DNA of 64,000 nt from NCBI RefSeq assembly GCF_043290135.1, contig NC_134701.1, positions 7,222,001 to 7,286,000 of the forward strand, read 5' to 3'. Numbering within the stretch: the stretch's first letter is position 1; every line of letters starts with the position of its first letter. This document shows positions 60,038 to 64,000 of this stretch, one piece after another. This DNA comes from Rhipicephalus microplus (lineage: Eukaryota; Arthropoda; Arachnida; Ixodida; Ixodidae). The position numbers and the translations under genes are program-made. Below the pieces are notes generated by a model. The model had not been told where the DNA came from and made no database searches. It saw only the letters and a list, made by a program, of their open reading frames with translations.

Positions 60038-60111
60038 GTCTCCGTGGCGCAATTGGCTAGCGCGATCGGCTTTTAACCGAAACGTTGGAGGTTCGAGCTC
60101 TTCCGGGAGTG
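60038..60111 (+). tRNA. tRNA-like unit with Lys anticodon TTT
   Basis: The loop is CTTTTAA with TTT at 60072-60074, a G-to-T change at position 34. The variable region begins ACGTT. Its block sibling near 56,493 keeps GTT, so this is a recent single-copy change. Confidence 0.45.
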
Positions 60112-61359
60112 GTGCGGCGCTTTTTTTTCTTTGGGCTGATAGCTTTGAAGAAATGTTCTGATGGTGGTGAGAGTTGAGCACGTCTGTCTCCGTGACGCAA
60201 TTGGCTAGCGCGGTCGGCTGTTAACCGAAAGGTTGGAGGTTCGAGCCCTCCCGGGAGTAGTGTGTTGCTTTTTTTATTTTTTGCACATAGCTTTGAAAAT
60301 ATAATTTGATGGTGTGAGTGTGGAGCAGGACTGTCTGCGTGACGCAATTGGCTAGCTCGATCGGCTGTTAACCGAAAGGTTGGAGGTACGAGCCCACCCG
60401 GTGGAGGTGCGGCGCTTTTTTTTCTTTGGACTGATAGCTTTGAAGATATGTCCTGATAGTGGTGAGAGTGGAGCACGACTGTCTCCGTGGCGCAATCGGC
60501 TAGCGCGATCGACTGTTAACCGAGAGGTTGGAGGTTCGAGCCCACCCGGTGGTGGTGCGGCGATTTTTTTCCTTTGGGCTGATAGCTCTGAAAAAATGTT
60601 CAGACGGTGGTGAGAGTGGAGCACGGCTGTCTTCATGGCGCAAGTGGCTATGCGATCGGCTGTTAACTGAAAAGTTGGAGGTTCCAGCCCTCCCGGGAGT
60701 GGTTTGTTGCTTTTTTTGGGCTGATTGCTTAGAAGACATGTTCTGATGGTGGTGAGAGTGGAGCACGACTGTCTCCGTGGCGCAATTTGCTAGCGCGATC
60801 GGCTGTTAACCGAAAGGTTGGAGGTACGAGCCCACACGGTGGTGGTGTGTTGCTTTTTTTATTTTGGGCTGAGAGCTTTGAAGCTATGTTCTCATGTTGG
60901 TGAGAGTGGAGCCGACTGTCTCCGTGGCGCAATTGGCTAGCGCGATCGGCTGTTAACCGAAAGGTTGGAGGTACGAGCCCACCCGGTGGTGGTGTGGCGC
61001 TTTTTTTCTTTGGGCTGATAGCTTTGAAGAAATGATCTGACGGTGGTGAGAGTGGAGCACGACTGTCTCCGTGGCGCTATTGGCTAGCGCGATCGGCTGT
61101 TAACCGAAAGGTTGGAGGTTCGAGCCCACCCGGTGGTGGTGCGGCGGTTTTTTTCTTTGGGCTGAAAGTTTTGAAGATGTGTTCTGATGGTGGTAAGAGT
61201 GGAGCACGACTGTCTCCGTGGCGCAATTGGCTAGCGCGATCGGCTGTTAACCGAAAGGTTGGAGGTTCGTGCCCTCCCGGGAGTGGTGTGTTGCTTTTTT
61301 TATTTTGGGCTGATAGCTTTGAAAATATGTTCTGATGGTGGTGAGTGTGGAGCAGGACT

Positions 61360-61433
61360 GTCTCCGTGACGCAATTGGCTAGCGCGATCGGCTGTAAACC
61401 GAAAGGTTGGAGGTACGAGCCTACCCGGTGGAG
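61360..61433 (+). tRNA. tRNA-like unit with Tyr anticodon GTA
   Basis: GTA is at 61394-61396. It is a further copy of the 50302 lineage, 3,538 bp after the one at 57822. Confidence 0.5.
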
Positions 61434-61617
61434 GTGCGGCGCTTTTTTTTCTTTGGGCTGATAGCTTTGAAGATATGTTCTAATGGTGGTGAGAGTGGAG
61501 CACGACTGTCTCCCTGGCGCAATCGGCTAACGCGATCGGCTGTTAACCGGACGGTTGGAGGTACGAGCCCTCCCGGGAGTGGTGTGTTGCTTTTTTTATT
61601 TTGGGCTGATAGCTTTG

Positions 61618-61627
61618 AAGATATGTT
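61618..61627 (+). promoter_or_regulatory. Upstream TATA-like patch of a unit
   Basis: AAGATATGTT places ATAT at about -35 to -32 relative to the tRNA start at 61656. The patch is kept in most linkers, sometimes as AAAATATGTT. Upstream TATA-like elements that assist Pol III are known for insect tRNA genes; a role here is inferred from position only. Confidence 0.3.
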
Positions 61628-61655
61628 CTGATGGTGGTGAGAGTGGAGCACGACT

Positions 61656-61729
61656 GTCTCCGTGGCGCAATTGGCTAGCGCGATCGGCTGTTAACCGAAA
61701 GGTTGGAGGTACGAGCCCACCCGGTGGTG
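61656..61729 (+). tRNA. tRNA-Asn(GUU)-like unit, class A representative
   Basis: This unit shows the class A consensus. Acceptor 5' strand GTCTCCG, then T8, D stem GCGC/GCGC with A14, G18G19 and A21, anticodon loop CTGTTAA with GTT at 61690-61692, stem ATCGG/CCGAA (one A-A mismatch), and T arm GGAGG-TACGAGC-CCACC with a central A-A mismatch and A in place of T55. The 3' strand CGGTGGT pairs with GTCTCCG through G-U pairs at 1-72 and 2-71 and a U-U mismatch at 4-69. G73 is present, as expected for Asn. The CCACC strand matches ordinary eukaryotic tRNA-Asn (GGTGG/CCACC), so the 5' strand appears to be the mutated side. It is a plausible Pol III unit but a doubtful functional tRNA. Confidence 0.6.
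61663..61718 (+). promoter_or_regulatory. Internal Pol III A and B boxes
   Basis: The A box is TGGCGCAATTGG at 61663-61674, matching the TRGYNNARNNG consensus. The B box is GGTACGAGCCC at 61708-61718, one base away from the GGTTCGANNCC consensus; class B units have the exact GGTTCGAGCCC. Box spacing is that of a normal intron-less tRNA gene. Confidence 0.65.
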
Positions 61730-61738
61730 GTGCGGCGC

Positions 61739-61746
61739 TTTTTTTT
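61739..61746 (+). terminator. Pol III terminator, T8
   Basis: Eight T on the + strand begin 10 nt after G73 of the class A unit at 61656. Runs of 6-9 T occupy the same place in almost every unit of the array and would end Pol III transcripts at roughly 90 nt. Confidence 0.65.
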
Positions 61747-61803
61747 CTTTGGGCTGATAGCTTTGAAGATATGTTCTGATGGTGGTGAGAGTGGAGCACG
61801 ACT

Positions 61804-61876
61804 GTCTCCATGGCGCAATTGGCTATTCGATCGGCTGTTAACTGAAAGGTTTGAGGTTCGAGCCCTTCCGGGAGTG
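61804..61876 (+). pseudogene. tRNA-Asn-like unit with broken D stem (GCTATTCG type)
   Basis: The unit is 73 nt, one base short, because GCTAGCGCGATCGG has become GCTATTCGATCGG. The 3' D-stem strand no longer pairs with GCGC. The anticodon stem carries a G-U (CTGAA), and the T stem starts with a T-C mismatch (TGAGG/CCTTC). GTT is at 61837-61839. Dozens of units share this form, so it is an old sub-lineage spread by array amplification. Confidence 0.5.
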
Positions 61877-62542
61877 GTGTGTTGCTTTTTTATTTTGGGC
61901 TGATAGCTTTGAAGATATGTAATGATGGTGGTGAGAGTGGAGCACAACTCTCTCCGTGGCGCAATTGGCTAGCGCGATCGGCGGTTAACCGAAAGGTTGG
62001 AGGTACGAGCCCACCCGGTGGTGGTGTGGCGCTTTTTTTTCTTTGGGCTGATAGCTTTGAAGATATGTTCTGATGGTGTTGAGAGTGGAGCAGGACTGTC
62101 TCCGTGGCGCAATGGGCTAGCGCGATCGGCTGTTAACCGAAAGGTTGGAGGTTCGAGCCCTCCCGGGAGTGGTGTGTTGCTTTTTTTTATTTTGGGCTGA
62201 TAGCTTTGAAAATATGTTCTGATGGTGGTGAGTGTGGAGCAGGACATTCTTCGTGGCGCAATTGGCTAGCGCGATCGGCTGTTAACCGAAAGGTTGGAGG
62301 TACGAGCCTACCCGGTGGAGGTGCGGCGCTTTTTTTTCTTTGGGCTGATAGCTTTGAAGATATGTTCTGATGGTGGTGAGAGTGGAGCACGACTGTCTCC
62401 GTGGCGCAATTGGCTAGCGCGATCGGCTGTTAACCGAGAGGTTGGAAGTTGGAGCCCACCCGGTGGTGGTGCGGCGATTTTTTTCCTTTTGGCTGATAGC
62501 TCTGAAGAAATGTTCTGACGGTGGTGAGAGTGGAGCACGACT

Positions 62543-62614
62543 GTCTCCATGGCGCAATTGGCTATGCGATCGGCTGTCAACTGAAAGGTTGGAGGTTCGA
62601 GTCCCGCGGGAGTG
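62543..62614 (+). pseudogene. GTC unit with damaged T arm
   Basis: GTC is at 62576-62578. It has the same CCCGCGGGAG lesion, 4,129 bp after the previous copy. Confidence 0.5.
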
Positions 62615-62688
62615 GTGTATTGCTTTTTTTTCTTTGGGCTGATAGCTTTGAAGATGTGTTCTGATGGTGGTAAGAGTGGAGCACGACT

Positions 62689-62762
62689 GTCTCCGTGGCG
62701 CAATTGGCTAGCGCGATCGACTGTGAACCGAGAGGTTGGAGGTTCGAGCCCACCCGGTGGTG
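62689..62762 (+). tRNA. tRNA-like unit with His anticodon GTG
   Basis: The loop is CTGTGAA with GTG at 62723-62725, a T-to-G change at position 36, in a unit with ATCGA/CCGAG around the loop. There is no extra G at -1, which true tRNA-His would need from a separate enzyme. Confidence 0.45.
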
Positions 62763-63130
62763 GTGCGGCGATTTTTTTTCTTTGGGCTGATAGCTCTGAA
62801 AATATGTTCAGGCAGTGGTGAGAGTGGAGCACGGCTGTCTTCATGGCGCAAGTGGCTATGCGATCGGCTGTTAACTGAAAAGTTGGAGGTTCCAGCCCTC
62901 CCGGGAGTGGTTTGTTGCGTTTTTTTTTGGGCTGATAGCTTAGAAGATATGTTCTGATGGTGGTGAGAGTGGAGCACGACTGTCTCCGTGGCGCAATTTG
63001 CTAGCGCGATCGGCTGTTAACCGAAAGGGTGGAGGTACGAGCCCACACGGTGGTGGTCCGGCACTTTTTTTTTCTTTGGACTGATAGCTCTGAAGAAATG
63101 TTCTGACGGTGGTGAGAGTGGAGCACGACT

Positions 63131-63203
63131 GTCTCCGTGGCGCAATTGGCTATGCGAAAGGCTGTTAACCGGAAGGTTGGAGGTTCGAGCCCTCCCGGGA
63201 GTG
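63131..63203 (+). pseudogene. tRNA-Asn-like unit with GCGAAAGG anticodon stem
   Basis: In this 73-nt sub-lineage the sequence before the loop is GCTATGCGAAAGG and the one after it is CCGGA, leaving only two or three pairs in the anticodon stem. GTT is at 63164-63166. The T arm GGAGG-TTCGAGC-CCTCC is intact. Other members lie at about 3,477, 6,010, 14,339, 15,667, 36,742 and 37,327. Confidence 0.45.
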
Positions 63204-63869
63204 GTGTGTTGCTTTTTTTTCTTTGGGCTGATAGCTTTGAAGATATGTAATGATGGTGGTGGGAATGGAGCACGACTGTCTCCGTGGCGCAATTGGCTAG
63301 CGCGAACGGCTGTTAACCGAAAGGTTGGAGGTACGAGCCCATTCGGTGGTGGTGCGGCGTTTTTTTTTTCCTTGGGCTGATAGCTTTGAAGATATGTTCT
63401 GATGGTGGTGAGAGTGGAGCAGGACTGTCTCCGTGGCGCAATTGGCTAGCGCGATCGGCTGTTAACCGAAAGGTTGGAGGTACGAGCCCACTCGGTGGTG
63501 GTGCGGCGCTTTTTTTGTTTGGGCTGATAGCTCTGAAGAAATGTTCTGACGGTGGTGAGAGTGGAGCACGACTGTCTCCGTGGCGCATTTGGCTAGGGCG
63601 ATCGGCTGTTAACCGAAAGGTTAGAGGTACGAGCCCTCCCTGGAGTGGTGTGTTGCTTTTTTTTCTTTGGGCTGATAGCTTCCAAAATATGTTCTGATGG
63701 TGGTGAGTGTGGAGCAGGACTGTCTCCGTGAAGCAATTGGCTAGCGCGATCGGCTGTTAACCGAAAGGTTGGAGTTACGAGCCCACCCGGTGGAGGTGCG
63801 GCGCTTTTTTTTCTTTGGGCTGATAGCTTTGAAGATATGTTCTGATGGTGGTGAGAGTGGAGCACGACT

Positions 63870-63943
63870 GTCTCCGTGGCGCAATCGGCTAACGCGATCG
63901 GCTGTTAACCGAAAGGTTGGAGGTGCGAGCCCTCCCGGGAGTG
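63870..63943 (+). tRNA. Last complete tRNA-Asn(GUU)-like unit
   Basis: This is the final whole unit before the window edge, with the GCAATCGGCTAACGCG D-arm variant in which the D stem is GCGC/ACGC. GTT lies at 63904-63906. The T loop reads TGCGAGC and the T stem GGAGG/CCTCC is paired. Confidence 0.5.
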
Positions 63944-64000
63944 GTGTGTTGCTTTTTTTATTTTGGGCTGATAGCTTTGAAGATATGTTCTGATGGTGGT

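Larger units (their letters stand above)
50230..61418 (+). repeat. Three near-tandem blocks of about 3.4-3.5 kb
   Basis: 50230-53540 matches 53626-56936 (offset about 3,396) and 54345-57880 matches 57880-61418 (offset 3,535-3,538). Shared markers include GTACGTGCACACCC, the GGT units, the CCCGCGGGAG lesion, TTTTGCACATAGC linkers and GACATTCTTCGTGG. Edges are approximate. Confidence 0.8.
47889..64000 (+). repeat. tRNA-Asn-derived satellite array, segment 5
   Basis: About 109 units run from island 4 to the window edge, where the array is cut in a linker. The segment contains the most anticodon variants: GTA, GGT, GTC, ATT, AAT, TTT and GTG loops. Most of it is built from three near-tandem copies of a 23-24 unit block (offsets 3,396 and 3,535-3,538 bp), plus a ten-unit (1,477 bp) offset near its start (49610 and 51087). 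Nothing other than array units was seen here. Confidence 0.95.

Noticed and set aside
1..64000. CRISPR array
   Set aside because: The repeats are 148 bp, contiguous and without unique spacers, and the unit is a tRNA-like sequence with eukaryotic Pol III signals.
1..64000. Bacterial or organellar tRNA operon
   Set aside because: Only one isotype body is present, CCA is not encoded after G73, and each unit has its own T-run. No ribosomal or protein genes accompany it.
1..64000. Dispersed SINE copies
   Set aside because: There are no target-site duplications, A-tails or unrelated sequence between units. Strict head-to-tail order fits a satellite. The unit may still have begun as a SINE or a tRNA gene.
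1..64000. Entamoeba-type tRNA arrays as the source
   Set aside because: Those arrays mix several isotypes with short simple repeats. Here a single isotype is repeated, and the islands carry an arthropod-like TATA/initiator promoter.
1..64000. Assembly artefact producing the whole array
   Set aside because: Units differ by many private substitutions and blocks have distinct offsets, which is hard to produce by misassembly. Copy number and some block joins may still be wrong; only long reads can settle that.

Overview
The whole window is one head-to-tail tandem array. A unit of about 148 bp repeats from the first base to the last, always on the + strand, giving roughly 410 units by length (about 61.3 kb of array divided by 148). 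Each unit has three parts: (i) a 73-74 nt tRNA-Asn(GUU)-like sequence starting GTCTCCG, with an intact D arm, a CTGTTAA anticodon loop, TTCGAGC or TACGAGC in the T loop and G73; (ii) a run of 6-9 T shortly after it, a typical Pol III terminator; (iii) a linker of about 58 bp that ends in GAGCACGACT just before the next unit and carries an ATAT patch about 35 bp upstream of the next tRNA start. Internal A and B boxes, T-run terminators and the absence of operons or bacterial gene signals point to a eukaryote. No conventional protein-coding gene is present in the array.

Four islands of exactly 682 bp interrupt the array (35261-35942, 39632-40313, 42830-43511, 47207-47888). They sit at the same point of the unit (its T-run) and share flanking units, so they descend from one insertion copied by later duplications of the array. 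Each island holds a TATATATA box 32 bp upstream of a TCAGTT initiator, then an ATG and a short reading frame that in copy 1 runs into a GTAAGT splice-donor-like site inside a 61-bp direct repeat. An 11-bp inverted repeat lies near both ends. This looks like a promoter plus first exon, perhaps of a truncated DNA transposon. The arthropod-type initiator and general sequence style suggest an arthropod, possibly a hard tick; that is a low-confidence impression from memory.

The array has layered higher-order structure, visible as blocks of 7-28 units repeated with offsets of 1,031, 1,329, 2,064, 2,533, 3,048, 3,396, 3,407, 3,535, 3,703, 4,133 and 6,563 bp. The island spacings can be accounted for exactly by combining these offsets: 42830 + 3048 + 1329 = 47207.

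Units fall into two main T-arm/3'-end classes (CCACC-CGGTGGTG and CCTCC-CGGGAGTG) plus chimeras. Several lineages carry anticodon substitutions: GTC (Asp), GTA (Tyr), GGT (Thr), GTG (His), AAT (Ile), TTT (Lys) and ATT. Acceptor stems are weak in all classes. The array is therefore best described as a tRNA-Asn-derived satellite whose units are individually plausible Pol III transcription units, and not as a set of ordinary functional tRNA genes. The many overlapping open frames on both strands are by-products of the repeat: 148 leaves remainder 1 on division by 3 and the unit lacks stops in several frames.
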